From Sinohyriopsis cumingii (lineage: Eukaryota > Mollusca > Bivalvia > Unionida > Unionidae), in contig CM068831.1 in the NCBI GenBank assembly GCA_028554795.2, forward strand, positions 61,622,769-61,686,768: a stretch of 64,000 nucleotides of DNA, given 5' to 3'. A model generated the notes under the pieces. That model had not been told where the DNA came from. It was given only the letters and a program-made list of their open reading frames with translations, and ran no database searches. A program made the translations under genes and the position numbers. Numbering within the stretch: the stretch's first letter is position 1; each line of letters opens with the position of its first letter. Positions 51,096 through 62,894 of the stretch are shown here, piece after piece.

Positions 51096-51732
51096 ATGTC
51101 ATATATATGCTTCAGATATTTTCCAATACTTCTTTTCAGGCAAAATGTATGCAGGTACTTATAAAACGAAGTTGTATATTTAACGTATTCTGGGATACGA
51201 CCTGTGTGGAGTGAAAGAGGATGGTAGAAAACTGTATTTTGTGCAATTGGACAATTATCACTATTATTCAAAGCAAGATGGTTTACGTTTGTATGCTATT
51301 AATGATACTGTTAGTGGTAGTAGGAACAAAAATTATTTGTAGTCGTCCTTATGGTCATCTGAAGCTCTGTCAGGTACAACATATTTAGCTAGAAAGTTTC
51401 ATATATGAGTGTGATTATTGAAGCGCAACGTTCTTACATGAAAGGATACATATTGATTGGTGTGGTGTGGGATGATTGACAAAGGATTAAAACTGGAATG
51501 AAGAAAAGGTTTATTGCATAGGTCAAATTTAAAGGTTGCAAAAACCGTTTTACAAGTGGTTATATTAGAAACTAAATTCCAATATTTCAATGCGGAAGGA
51601 GTGTTTCGATGATTTTTAACAATCTAGTTTATTGCAAAACTTTTTAAAAGGCATTTAAACCTGTGTCATACAAGCTACTGGAATTAAAACCTGTTCGATA
51701 ATGGCAAAACCTCATATTCTCATTACTTTCGG
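51096..51732 (-). other. Intron, nothing recognised
   Basis: No exon or named repeat is seen between the two SINE copies. Confidence 0.4.
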
Positions 51733-51930
51733 ACCGTTCCGTTGACCTAGTGCTTAGAGTGTCGGCCTCAGATGCGGATGGTCACATATTCGAACCCCGA
51801 TTTGTCAGGATAATGTGACTGGGTGTGACATCATGATACATGTTTGCGACATGATACCCCAGTGTTAGACCTTACTATATACTGTCACACTGCAGACATT
51901 GTAGCGATATGACTTAATTTTGTTTTAAAG
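51733..51930 (+). mobile_element. tRNA-derived SINE, family A
   Basis: The head GTTGACCTAGTGCTTAGAGTG (A box) and ATTCGAACCCC (B box) precede a body with AATGTGACTGGGTGTGACATC, shared with the minus-strand copy at 2800-3025. Confidence 0.65.
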
Positions 51931-51965
51931 CTACGTTAATAATCCAAATGACACACATTACTTAC

Positions 51966-52109
51966 CAGTACAATTGGTTACGTCTTCATTGCTTCCCTGG
52001 CAATTCGTACCATTATAGAGTGGAGCTGGATTATTACACTCCCTTGATCGGGACTGTAGTCCTCTGTGACATCGACCCCATCCGTTCCACTCTGACCAGG
52101 AACCGTCCA
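51966..52109 (-). CDS. TSP1-domain exon (right gene)
   Basis: A 144-base exon, phase 1-1, with a TGTATAG acceptor and a GTAAGT donor. It encodes GSWSEWNGWGRCHRGLQSRS with an RECNNPAPLYNGTNC segment ending VTNCT. This is a TSP1 repeat with the CNNPAP motif; the usual WSxC is WGRC here. It links the TSP1 exon at 54763 to Ig domain 1 in phase 1. Confidence 0.85.
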
Positions 52110-53032
52110 CTATACAGTGGATAGACGAGCAAAATCAAATTACACATGAAAAACAGAAAAAGGAATGCAAACTGTATTCAGCGACTCTTGTAATAGATGA
52201 AAAGTTCACCATTTACCTTAAAAGACAAATAATTACAAGCGTTTATGAAGTCATGGTATGTCAAGCATTAAGTTTTATAGGTTACTGCTTTTGTATGGGA
52301 AAATATGAACAAGTTTTATATAGTTAAGTTTCGCTACCATGGGAGCGATATTAGTCCGAATACAAAGACTTCATCTGCAGTAGCCTTTTTATTATTTACT
52401 GATTTTATTTTACCACCTATGGCTTAATAACGCAAAGAATACGCTGCAAAAAATTTATGCTGCATTCATAAACAAAGAACAACCGTAGATTCATCAATAT
52501 ACAGTCAAAATATTAATGTGCTCATAGCACCGCCCAGCAAACTTTGAGCTTCGTCGTGCGCTCAACAATAGTTTAAAATACAATTCTAATTTTTGTTTAC
52601 ATTAATATTGAAATTAAGAGTAATAATACGCATTGAAACAACTTTTTCAGGTATTCTGGAATGGATTGAATCTGTGTTTTATATTGATCCAACATAGTCT
52701 TGCTTTTATGCTGTGATGGACTGGATTTATTAGCTGAGTCGATTCCATGAGATGTACAAGGGATTTCATCCGTTGACTGGCATTCAATCAACGGCACATC
52801 GGTTCCATCATTGATTGTGGAATCATAAAGTGCAACAAATATTTCTTCTTTTAATTGAAATTTCAAAAGATGTTAAGAAAAATTACATTCATTTCATTTT
52901 GAGTGCTGTAAAGGGAATAATATTTCTGTTAGAAATGTAGTTAAAATTACAGGACATTTGTGCGTTCTGCAACAAATCTTGGAACCTATGACATGGGTCA
53001 TTAAATTTGGAATTGCAGACTAATTTACGAAA
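52110..53032 (-). other. Intron with one weak exon candidate
   Basis: A minus-strand stretch at about 52597-52840 begins, after an AAAAG acceptor, EIFVALYDSTINDGTDVPLI and includes a Ser/Lys-rich segment. It is phase 1 at its start, but no good phase-1 donor is seen. It is not included in the gene model. Confidence 0.35.
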
Positions 53033-53297
53033 GTGGGGCCCCGAGTGACCGAGTGGTCTACAGCGCTCACCGTCCCGGATCACTGCCATATCACCTCTTT
53101 CTGCTTGGGTTTGAGTCCAAGGATCGGCTAGCGTGGGTACGTGGGAAAGCCTGCCAGTTGCTTCTCGTGGGTCGGTGGTTCTTCCCTGGGTTTTCCAGGG
53201 TTCTTCCTCCACCAATTATACTGGCCGCCATGTATAGCCTATCTTGTGCTGAAACATGACGTTAAACCCTAGAACAATAACAACAACAACAACAATT
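53033..53297 (+). mobile_element. tRNA-derived SINE, family B, near full length
   Basis: The head CCGAGTGACCGAGTGGTCTA and GGTTTGAGTCCAAGG are tRNA-like A and B boxes. The body TCGGTGGTTCTTCCCTGGG, CTTCCTCCACCAATTATACT and GGCCGCC leads to ACGTTAAACCCTAGAACAA and a (CAA)n tail. AATTTACGAAAGT before and AATTATGAAAGT after look like a target-site duplication. The TTATACTGGCCGCC body is common in molluscan SINEs. Confidence 0.85.
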
Positions 53298-54088
53298 ATG
53301 AAAGTACACTTTCATAAAATTCAAAATGCAAATATGTATTTACATTTTATTGCCAGCTAAAGAAGTCATGTTTATGCCTGTCAGTTGCATATTCTATATT
53401 GAGGGACCCAGTTAAGTGCATGACCTGAATGACTTTCATTGCTAGCCTACATAAAAAAAATCATTGTATCGGTAAATTAATACGTGGATATTGGCAACGT
53501 GGTTACTGTGATAAAACACTTCATCATCATCTTGGCTTAATTCCCTGAGGCTCTGAGTTATTTTATAACGAAACCTTACTATTTGATAGATAGGCGACAG
53601 CTCTTGGCTTCAATATGACTTCAATATGCTTTATATTGTATTGTTATATACCCTGCTGAGCACTGGTCATCTTTTCGACCATTCTGTTTGCAAAATCGTT
53701 ATGAACATTTCCCCTAAATAACTCTTTGAATGATCAGAATGGTATTTTCTATACTGGGTCTCTCATAATTGTTGTGGACATTGCGAAAGTCACGTTTATG
53801 CGTTCGCTTGTTTTGAAAGTTTTGTCTCTGACTCACTGTACATTTTGAACGTTATCGTCGTGACTTGAAATGGACGGAAAATCTTGGGTAATTATGTACA
53901 ATAAATGTAATAAAACAAAAGCTAAACGCCTACTATACGAGCGTACATGCTTTGTTTTACAAAATAGTTCCTAATACACAATGCTAATGTTAGACACGCG
54001 TGTCATGTTATATGGAACCTTGCAGTATGGAAAAATACTGCACGATTCTCACAATGTAATGTTAACGGAGTAAAAAATATGAACACAT
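53298..54088 (-). other. Intron, nothing recognised
   Basis: AT-rich sequence up to the border of the duplicated block. Confidence 0.4.
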
Positions 54089-55010
54089 AATGAGAAAACA
54101 AATGCATCATGTGTAGCAGTGATAAACTATTTATGTGCTCTAGTTCCATTCATGATGTGTTATGTTCATATTTGCAATCGATGGGCTAACGAGAATAATG
54201 TTATTTATGTCTTGACATCAGTTATTACTTTTATAATTAATTGTAATTGTAAGAATTGAATCTTGTAGTTTTAGAGTATTCATGAAACCATGAGGTCTGA
54301 AAATCCATTGCATATTATACACTCATCCCTATGGCAATACCTGCAGTACATAATCTATACTGAAAACGACATGCCTTCTTAACGTCTAGAAAAAGATTTC
54401 AGACCATTATTCGAGAACCTGTCTATTCGTCGGGAAATTTAAAATTATTAAACATTTTTATATGCACCCGTTTGCTTGTACATGGATTTAATTTTCTTCC
54501 ATTATCCATTTCATAAACTTCAATATTAGACAACATAGTGTATACTGTAATTTTGATATCATTTATTTAGTTTCTTACTAAAAAAAATAGCATGTCAACT
54601 CTTGCTGCAAGGCTATGTATTACATTGAAATATATATTTCTACTAAATTAAAATTGTTTGCGATGCTATCAGTGAAACATGGAACATTAGGAACATTTTA
54701 TTACCATTAGCAAGAAAATTAATAACTAAATGTTATTATAATTAGTTTTAAAACATGATTACCAGGACAAATCTTTACTTCACAACTCTCGCCGTCAACG
54801 GCCAGTCCAGGACAGTCGTGTTTCTCATGCTCTGTACGAGGGTCAATACAGAACCTGGCAATATACCGGAATCCGGAACCACAACTTCTGCTACAGGCTG
54901 ACCATTGAGTCCACTCTGTCCATACTCCAGGACCTTAATAATGTCACGTGAATTAAATATTGTACATAAAGGGCCGACGTTACAGCGAATCATATGGTTT
55001 AAATCAGGAA
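54089..55010. repeat. Segmental duplication, right copy
   Basis: Diverged copy of 1-1227, with the same order of landmarks (ATGAGAAAACAAATGCATCA, then ATGGGCTAAC, then the TSP1 exon, then CGAATCATAT). It is shorter because the segment matching about 540-850 of the left copy is missing. Confidence 0.85.
54763..54933 (-). CDS. TSP1-domain exon (right gene)
   Basis: A 171-base exon, phase 1-1, paralogous to 986-1156. It begins GVWTEWTQWSACSRSCGSGF and ends ESCEVKICPG. The open frame, all six cysteines and both splice sites are kept, while about ten residues differ, so selection has probably maintained both copies. The next exon upstream would lie beyond fossil element 1. Confidence 0.85.
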
Positions 55011-55790
55011 TGTATAATCTTTGTGCGAGAGGCCATATTGTATTTTTTGTCTTACCCATGTTGCTTTTATAAATCTGACGTACCTTTTCCACTACCAGTC
55101 TGAACAAGTTATAAAAGGTTGGCGGGCCGGATAGAAAACTGTATTGGGCCAGATTCTTGACCGCGGGCCATATGATGGACAACTGTGATTTAAATTATGA
55201 TGTAGCGCTAACTATATGCACCCCGTTCAAAATGCAAATTAATCAACAGATAATGGTACATCCGAGCTATCTTCTTTGTTATGACTTATGAATTTAATAT
55301 TTAAAATAATATTTTTATATCTTGTTGATTCAACAATCAATTAAATTGGGTAAACATAAATTTCTGGTCGATAATATATTAATAACTACAATTAAATTAT
55401 AATGTGGCATAAGAAACTACAGAGATTGAAATGCAAGTCAAATAAGATAACGTAACAGTTTTAGCACTAGGTTTCTTCAAAATGGACCAATGAACCTTTA
55501 TCTACAGAGTGCTGTAAATTGTTGCCCCTTGTTTTTTTATTGAATCGCATATGTATACGAATTAAATATTGCCTTCATATCATATCAGAAAATATTCGAA
55601 TGCGAAGCCCGGATCATGTGCTTTTCTCGCACTATGACATCAACATTCTTTATGAATGTTGCTGTAGTAATGTTCAAAGTCGGCCAATCGTTCTTTTTAT
55701 TGATATGTTTCTTAAAAGTTATCTTTCACGGATAATAAATTAGAAACAAATGAAAATTAATTTAACATGAAATAGACGAGCAGCCGGGGG
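55011..55790 (-). other. Intron, nothing firmly recognised
   Basis: Around 55100-55175 a GC-richer patch (GGCGGGCCGG, GACCGCGGGCCA) looks like a small transposon scrap. The rest is AT-rich. Confidence 0.4.
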
Positions 55791-55961
55791 GGGGGAGCGA
55801 ACCATACAAATTTGAGAAGGTTCCGAATGTCGAAATAAGATCTCCACAAGGAAGGGTTTCAACCGTGAATAACGTCGACTACGTTTCAAGAGGAACTCTC
55901 GGAGAGATAAGCCTCTTTGGGAGGTCCTCCTGGGTTAGTCCAAATGTGATTTCTGGTTGAA
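55791..55961 (+). pseudogene. Unassigned element 1 gene piece
   Basis: Open plus-strand stretch PYKFEKVPNVEIRSPQGRVS with TVNNVDYVSRGTLGEISLFG. No start codon and no known family. It is at the left border of the recognised block and is probably the tail of an upstream element gene. Confidence 0.35.
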
Positions 55962-56049
55962 ACCCCATTAATGGCGCTTCGATTACAAAATTATAAAAAT
56001 GAACCAATTCGTTGTCGTCGCCCTCCCTGCTGCTATGAATTAAAAATTT

Positions 56050-56545
56050 ATGTTACTGATAATGGCCAACATTGGAGAAGCATATACCACTAGATTAGCT
56101 CGAGAGCGACTAAAAGCGATCAAACAATTTCTTCCTGTGAGAGATTCTGTGAGACCAAAATTACAAGCGCGGCAGGAAGCACAACTTGAATATGCTACAG
56201 GCACAGAACAATTAGTTAAACCCGTTACAACAGCTACTGAAAAAGATGCGGCGGTCACTGAAAGAGCTTTATTGTGAGATATTAAGGATGAGGAGGAAAG
56301 AAAAAGGGTATTCTTTCAATATTAAAGCAAACTGCTGAGCAAGCTGAAAAAATTGCGAGGAGAACTAAAAATACAAAAAAAGATTTTACGAGATCATCCA
56401 ACTGATATAGCTGCAGCTCAGCCTCCACCCGTCTAGGAAGAAATATTTAAAGGTATCAGCGAAATTCGCGCTGAAATTGGTGATATAAAAAAATCGCACA
56501 CCAGCAACATAAACAGCAACAGAAACAGAACAAACCAGGACTAGG
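56050..56545 (+). pseudogene. Coiled-coil protein gene, fossil (element 1)
   Basis: Starts MANIGEAYTTRLARERLKAI, rich in Ala, Glu, Lys, Arg and Thr, and continues with helical heptad-like stretches such as FKGISEIRAEIGDIKKS. It is likely a coiled-coil virion or scaffolding protein; comparable helical genes lie upstream of the capsid block in relatives. Broken. Confidence 0.4.
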
Positions 56546-56568
56546 GTTAATATAAAAGATTCACCGAT

Positions 56569-56886
56569 ATGGCTATTAAATCTATAAGGGCCGTTTCGAC
56601 CGTTTATGGTTTAGCTGAGTTTGCCATGCAAAGTTTTAATTACCGAAACCGGGTTTTAAAACCCGAGTATGTCGATGATGATGTAAGTCGCGAAAACTGG
56701 TACAAGTGGATATTTCGCATATACTATCATGCTGATTTAGCCAGAAACAGTGATACTAGATTTATTGCGTTTAGTAACGCAATTTATAGTTATTTTAAAC
56801 GTCTACAACAACAACAACCGCATGGACAGCAACAATCTTCTCAGCAACCGCAGAGAAAACAACAACTTCCCTCCCAGCAGCGGTAG
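56569..56886 (+). pseudogene. Helical, Gln-rich small protein (element 1)
   Basis: Open 105-codon frame MAIKSIRAVSTVYGLAEFAM, then RENWYKWIFRIYYHADLARN and a Gln-rich tail. It overlaps the next gene in another frame. No family is recognised. Confidence 0.4.
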
Positions 56887-57145
56887 AAAAAAACAACAAC
56901 CACAATCTCCTGGTGCTTCTGGCTATGGTTTGGGAAGTGGTTTTATTCCCTTTCCTAACAGTATCTTCAATGATGCGAAACGGTTAGAAGTTCTCATAGG
57001 AGGAAAGCGAGCTGGGAATAACTCACTGGAAATAATTAATGAAGCAGATGATATTTGCCGGTGTTTATTTCAAGGTGGTATCATGGATATCGATATTTAC
57101 GGAGTGCTTATTAGTGAGCTCGTTGATGACTACTACAGTGACTAG
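56750..57145 (+). pseudogene. Small conserved element protein (element 1)
   Basis: Its C-terminal half, GSGFIPFPNSIFNDAKRLEV then LIGGKRAGNNSLEIINEADD, fits a small helical protein often seen next to capsid genes of such elements (RLxxLxxxxxAGNNNxxxxxE followed by a short helix). Function is unknown. The N-terminal part overlaps the preceding gene. Confidence 0.45.
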
Positions 57146-57189
57146 TTGTTAAATAAACGAATAATTAAATAAAAATGATCGTACACATT

Positions 57190-57515
57190 CTCATCGTGGG
57201 CCCGTACCAGTCGGCGTGGTAAACTCGCGATTACCAACCTATAAAGCAACTTACGGAGACGGACTCGCTCATGCTGTTCAGGGTATATTCAGAAGGATAG
57301 CTTTCAAAGCAATACCGATCGCAAAACAATTATCAATGAAAGCTATTGACGTTGTTCGTGATAAAGCTGCTGGCGCTATTGGTAACGTTGCCAGTAAAGC
57401 CTTCTTGGCAATCAAGGACAGACTAGCACGATTAATACGCAGACCGAAAGTGGTCCAGCCACAACCGGTCAAATTACCAAGCACCGAAGTGATGCCTGCA
57501 GATGTCAGTAAGTAA
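57190..57515 (+). pseudogene. Minor capsid (pVI-like) protein (element 1)
   Basis: Segment YGDGLAHAVQGIFRRIAFKA followed by a long amphipathic helix (KQLSMKAIDVVRDKAAGAIG) and a basic RLARLIRRPK stretch. A GxGLxxxxxxxFRR start and an amphipathic alanine-rich body are typical of the small minor capsid or membrane-lytic protein placed before the major capsid gene in Polinton relatives. Confidence 0.55.
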
Positions 57516-57633
57516 TAAATCAAGCTGCAAATCAAAAACGAGCAGCGCTGATAAATCAAGGGGCTGAACAAATAAATACAAGTCTGGTGTCGGGAAGTGG
57601 TCTTCGTTTTAGAAGATAACAAATTATAATAAA

Positions 57634-58991
57634 ATGTTTAAACGTGTATCTGACATAGCGTTTGACATGGACGCACCAGTACTCAAGAATGAATCCGTGC
57701 GCGATAATCAGCATTATTCTTATGAATCAATATCGCCAAATCAACGTGGACGAATTGAAATAAGAGTTCAGGATGCAAGTAGGTATTTCTTGCCCGCTGA
57801 AGCATTTATTGAAGTCACAGGTGAACTTGTAACAAACGCTGCAGATAGTGCAGCATACGGAGCTGATGTCAAAGTTGGATTTGTTAATAATGGCATCATG
57901 GCGTTATTTAAAAGTGCCGCCTATATGATTGATGGAAACGAAATTGACACAATCCAGGATAATGTTGACATTGCTACAACGATTATAGGCCTAGCAAGCT
58001 ACTCAGATGATTATATTAGATCAGCTGGCCCAAATATGATGTTTGCTAAGGATAATTCTAACAATCCTGATCACATTTCTGTGGCCATGGGTAATGTGAG
58101 AAACGCAGCTGGTACCGCGGAGACACCTGTAGTAATAGGAACAAATCGAAATTACAACTTAGGTTTTGATAGACGTCAATTAATGTTAAAAGATGTTCGT
58201 AGAAGATTTTCATGGCCAATTCCACTATCCCACATCTTTGGATTTTGCAGAAAGATCAGAAAGGTCATTTTTGGAGCTAAACACACAGTTGTTCTTCATC
58301 GAGAAGGTGATGATAATGATGCTATCTAGCGAGAAGATGGTGCTGCTGATGGTAAAGTAATATTATTTAAACTCGCGTTATGGATGCCGGTAATGTCACC
58401 ATCAATCGCTGAAGAACAGCGTCTACTTTCTTTAATGGATCAAGGTGGTAAATCAATATTGTCGTGGTTAACGGTAATCAAAATCCTGTCAACGTTTTAT
58501 TCACTTGGCATATATCATCACAGCAGGGTGTTTCTGCACCAAGTTATGTCTTTGTTGCTTTTCAACTGGTTGAACGATTGAACCGTCAAGGAAGAAATCC
58601 AATGGTATTTGACAATCTTAACGTCTCTGAAGTATCTTTAAGAATAAACGGGCATCAATAACCATCTAACGATATAATGTTGAATTTTGAAAATAATTAA
58701 GTAGCACGTGCATATCATCGCTTGATGACATTCATGGGATGTGATCAAAATATATACACTGGTTTACAAATAACACAACTGGATTTTACAACGCTGTACC
58801 CGATTTATTATTTTTCGCTGGAACGTCTTGATTTAGTTAAGCAATCTGTCGTTAATATACACTTCAGAGCAATCAGGCGTTCAGCTGATCATTACAGAAC
58901 AATCGCATTCATACTCAGTGACAAATCAATGATACTTGAAAGTGTTGGTGACCGAATGAGAGTCGTTGATGCCCCAGTGGAAAACATGTAG
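57634..58991 (+). pseudogene. Double-jelly-roll major capsid protein, fossil (element 1)
   Basis: The start MFKRVSDIAFDMDAPVLKNE leads to RIEIRVQDASRYFLPAEAFI, a NNGIMALFKSAAYMIDGNEI segment, and SHIFGFCRKIRKVIFGAKHT, which corresponds to a conserved SHIFGFCxDYDKVxxGxKHTL signature of a metazoan virus-like capsid family. The C-terminal region (FTTLYPIYYFSLERLD, VNIHFRAIRRSADHYRTIAF, ILSDKS) matches the last jelly roll. The capsid protein would form the hexons of an icosahedral shell. Broken, with a few breaks. Confidence 0.78.
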
Positions 58992-59021
58992 ACAATTAGA
59001 TCAATCTCATTAATTATAAAA

Positions 59022-59524
59022 ATGTCATATAGTCACGTTAATGTCACTCTGACTCCTGGTCAGGCGAAAAAAATACAATCGAAAAACGCGAGCGCATGTG
59101 GGACGACGATAACACTAAAAAATGATCAAATTGCTAATGGTTGCCCAAACAAGTTATCGTTGACTAAAACTCAACTAAATCATCTCAATAAAGCAAAATA
59201 AGGAAAAACGGAGTTCAACTTGATTTCGCTCCAAAAGAAATCAAGGACATGATTCAAAGCGGTGGTATATTTTCACTCCTCGCAGTAATACAAGCGTTGA
59301 TAACTGCTGCTGCCCCAGCTGTCGCAAAATCAGCCGCGTTAGGCGCTGTTGGCACCACTGCTGGAATGGCTTTAAAGAAAGCAACTGGAAAGGGAATTTT
59401 ATACAAGGAGAACTTAAAGAAAAGATCATCACGGACACAAAAACCAACAAGGCGTCCAAAAAAGTCCAATATGCCTCAGCCGGGTCGTCTAAAATTACCA
59501 GTGGAACAGAAGGAGCGGATCTAA
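59022..59524 (+). pseudogene. Small virion proteins: TLTPGQ and hydrophobic segment (element 1)
   Basis: MSYSHVNVTLTPGQAKKIQS then KLSLTKTQLNHLNKAK is a short protein family found beside capsid genes of such elements. Directly after it come IQSGGIFSLLAVIQALITAA and an Ala/Gly-rich region ending in a basic tail, resembling the GGFLPLLA..hydrophobic..basic proteins (compare adenovirus pX or pVI). They may be one or two genes. Broken. Confidence 0.5.
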
Positions 59525-59639
59525 GACTTGCAGGAACTCCGCCTTCATGGTACCCAAAACGGTTCTGAAAACCAGCGGCCTCACGCCGATGTCAAATTTT
59601 GATTTCCTCGATGCCGCTAAACAATTAAATATATAAAAT

Positions 59640-60011
59640 TTCAGAGGTGTTTTCATGCGGAATCAGTTACCACAACAACCGAATAATCCAGAAACTGGAA
59701 TTATTAATCTCAATAACAGCGATGGTCCAGGAAGTCACTGGGTTGCTTACGCACTCGATCTACGCGGAATTATCTATTTAGATTCGTATGAGTTAGCACC
59801 GCCAGTTGAATTTCTAAAATACGTACAAAGCACTCCCATTCCAGTTAGGTACTCAACACTACTAACACAAACACTAACCGATCCACCAATATGCGGCCGT
59901 GAAGTAATAAATGTGCTTGACGCGTTATTAAAATCAACCAAACCACCCCACAAAGTCGTGCACGAGTATACCGCGGACCGATTTAAACAATCCCTAAAGA
60001 ATAATGGTTGA
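59640..60011 (+). pseudogene. Adenain-type cysteine protease, fossil (element 1)
   Basis: FRGVFMRNQLPQQPNN, IINLNNSDGPGSHWVAYALD with the catalytic histidine, IYLDSYELAPPVEF with the acidic partner, and PPICGREVINVLDALL with the catalytic cysteine position. This is the compact protease (C5/Ulp1-like fold) that matures capsid precursors in adenoviruses, Polintons and adintoviruses. It follows the hydrophobic virion gene and touches the fibre-like gene. The cysteine follows PPI rather than the usual Q/S-D-C context. Confidence 0.72.
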
Positions 60012-60976
60012 TATTCACGGAAGATCTCTCAGCGCAAAGGGTAAAAAACGCGACGACATAGATTTACCAAAATATGCGACTAAAGATGAAATCGACAATC
60101 TTTTAACGCTATCCAGGATAGACCCAGATTGGGTTGTTATTTTTGAGGACCGACATGGCAAGCTAAAAACCAACAATATCAAATGGAATTACATAGTTTG
60201 CAGGGTTTTTGGAGCTACCCTGGATAACATCCCTGTGTTGACTGACAGCGGAAAAATCAGAGACTCAAGTATATAGTTTACAACCATCAGAGATGAAATC
60301 ATGCAGAGAGTTGCTAATCGCCTAAAAATACCGGTGACACAATGACAGGTGAACTCAACATGAAAGGAAACTAAATAGTAGCTGTAACAGCTCCAAAATT
60401 CGACAACAAACTATACTTCGACAAGGTAGACAGTAAATTATCCACGCTGCCGGTGGAGTATGAGTTTTACGAAGGCGCTTTTGCAAGATTTCGCAGAAAT
60501 TATCAAAAAAACCGATGAGCCCATAGATAAATTCTTTGGTACTCCGCTCACCGTTGACGCAAAACTTTCTGATATCAAAACCAATATTGACACGATCAAA
60601 CAAACACAGCAAGATATCGTAAGTGGGATTCCTGAGATCGTTAATAAAACCAGCTTGATTAAAATCCCACCTGAAGTTACTCCCGGTATCATCTGGATTT
60701 GCAACATGGTCAAAACAAAATAATGTTATCAAGTATACCGCAACAGTCACTGGAGTGTACAGGCTGTCTGTGTTCAGTGCTGCAAAATTTGAGATTTTCA
60801 CAACATATCCCTGGCGACATTCCACCGACAAGTTTTCCGGGCTTGTGACTATCATATTAAATAGCGTAACCGAAGAAACATTTATATTGGAAGCCGCAGA
60901 TAAGAAATTAACCGCAACATCTTACTGGTGGTGTTTGGAATTTGTAGCTGAAGCACGTCAATTGGTTACTGCTTAA
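60004..60976 (+). pseudogene. Fibre-like attachment protein, fossil (element 1)
   Basis: Starts MVDIHGRSLSAKGKKRDDID with LPKYATKDEIDNLL, then a conserved phage tail-fibre motif, GDTMTGELNMKGN at about 60333-60371, then helical segments (DIKTNIDTIKQTQQDIVSGI) and a beta-rich end (TATVTGVYRLSVFSAAKFEI). The order stalk-trimer-knob suggests a receptor-binding fibre. It overlaps the protease by a few bases. Broken. The left copy at 11333 shares the N-terminus. Confidence 0.6.
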
Positions 60977-61039
60977 AATGATAATTGACCCCCTTAACAG
61001 AGCTTAAGACGACAACATTTAATGTCCAGCAATACAGAT

Positions 61040-61445
61040 AAGATCAAGTACGCGAATGGCAATCAGAGTTAAAAACTCTCAAGAACAAATGCACAACAAA
61101 AGTAGACGTTGAAGTATACTTGGTATCCGCGTTAGTTGCATCCACCGGAGTAGTATTATCAGCACTAACGCCAGTAACAACTCCAATAACAGTTTCATCA
61201 TCAGCGGAAATTGTATGTGTTTTTAATATAATCGCGAAAAAAATATCAACGTGCACGAGCATAAAATTGCACGATTATGTCACGCGGCTAAATGCAACAA
61301 CAGCAGCATACTTAAAATTATCGTCGCTGATGTAATCAAGCCTCAACGGCGAATCAATATCAGATTCCGAATTCACGTCAGTGGCAAACACAAACGCAAA
61401 CTGCAAGCAGTCAGAGTCTCACCATTTGAAAACAACGAAAATGAA
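61040..61445 (+). pseudogene. Two-helix membrane-type protein (element 1)
   Basis: VREWQSELKTLKNKCTTKVD precedes a hydrophobic stretch (VSALVASTGVVLSALTPVTT) and a basic helical segment, with GESISDSEF further on. This order (WexxLKxxKNK, hydrophobic segment containing TPxxxPI, H/IKL helix, ISDxEF) fits a widespread unnamed family beside penton genes in animal virus-like elements. Function unknown. Broken. Confidence 0.5.
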
Positions 61446-61447
61446 TA

Positions 61448-62847
61448 ATGACAGAATTACTTCAGCAGATAGCCGAAAATACAAGCCCCAAGCGAACTTC
61501 AATGATAACAGTAAGCTCAACTAAACCAGAATTCAATATTAATTTTCCAACTGCGATTTCAGTAACAGAGATTGCACTAGCACAATTACGAGTATACAAC
61601 AGCTGGCCAAATATCATACAAAAATCATTTGGTGGATACCAGCAAATAATTCGGTTGTGTTTGCACATAAAAATAAACCAGATGGTACACCCCACTGGAA
61701 CGTTGTTGGAATACCAACCGGGTCTTATCAAATCGAAGAAATCAATGAGGAATTACAACGTCGAATAAAAAATATCACAGGGAAATAATCCAAGATAGAA
61801 ATAACTGTTCATGAACCAACGATCGAAATAAGCACTCCTGACTACGCCGTTGACATATATCAATTTTCAATCAGAACAGTATTAGGATGGCCTGAAATTC
61901 CACCACCGACACCACCAATACCACCAGAACCTAAAAAATCTGATTATGTCACAGACGCGCAGTCATACCACGAAATTGAACTATCGTACAAACAACATTT
62001 ACTTAGTATAAAAAATTCAGATTTGTTCAATCGTTTTGAATTCGTCGGTAAAGACCAGATGTTTTGGGCTTTTAAGCCAACACTAATTCCCATAGAAAGA
62101 TATCCTATAAGTTTTGAAGTGAGTGAAATGATTGACTACTTTAAAATCATTAATCCAGAACATAACACACAACTACAATGACTACGGTAAAGTTTCCAAG
62201 AACATCTTTTTGATATAACTTTACGCAGCGAAATCATTAAACACGTATAAATATTAAATCAGCTCGTATCCGACATGAAATATTTTCACCGGCCAGCAAT
62301 CCTGGCGATAATAGATGATGTTGATAATAATTCTAAACAACAATTTTTGGAAGCATGCTCGCTGACAGAAGCTACGCTACCAGATTTTAAATTTCCCGGG
62401 TACATCGCTTAGGAACTAAGGAAATCTGTTAATGACCTCATTGATGAGTTCTTTCCTGACATACTCGCACAGTACAACAAAATGCTACCACCGGTAACTA
62501 TTCTTCGGCACAACAATGACCCAGAAGGACAAGGCAGACATGTATCCCCGGAAATCGTAAATATAACCCCTGTGGTCGCAGTCAATCTTGTGTGTGATGT
62601 CATTGATGGCAGCTATAGCACGGACACAACAGTATCAAATCAAGCCCAGCAAGGATTTTTTCTTTATTAATTGACACCAAAAGAACCACCTGGATTTCTG
62701 ATTGTGCAAGAGCCGATCAATCAGGTCTATCTGCGGTGTCATAATCCACTGTTATCAAGAATAAATTTCAAACTAACAGACCAATCAGGCCACCTTCTGG
62801 AGTTGAGGTATGAAACGTTAAATATTAATTTACTTGTGAAATCCTAA
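61448..62847 (+). pseudogene. Penton-type minor capsid protein, fossil (element 1)
   Basis: MTELLQQIAENTSPKRTSMI with SSTKPEFNINFPTAISVTEI and ALAQLRVYNSWPNI at the start, then GIPTGSYQIEEINEELQRRI, DYAVDIYQFSIRTVLGWPEI, VVAVNLVCDVIDGSYS and the C-terminal PINQVYLRCHNPLLSRINFK. The LAxLxxYxSxPNI, PTGSYxIxxIN and LxxRxHNPLLSRI elements match penton-like single-jelly-roll proteins of metazoan Polinton/adintovirus relatives. Broken, with several breaks. Confidence 0.65.
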
Positions 62848-62894
62848 AAATCTCATCTTAGATTTTCTCAGGCGGATGTTATATTTTGCACGAT

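Noticed and set aside
54775-55182. 135-codon minus-strand open frame
   Set aside because: It lies in a different frame from the TSP1 exon it overlaps; the TSP1 frame has the domain motifs and splice sites. The same shadow frame appears at 1010-1216.
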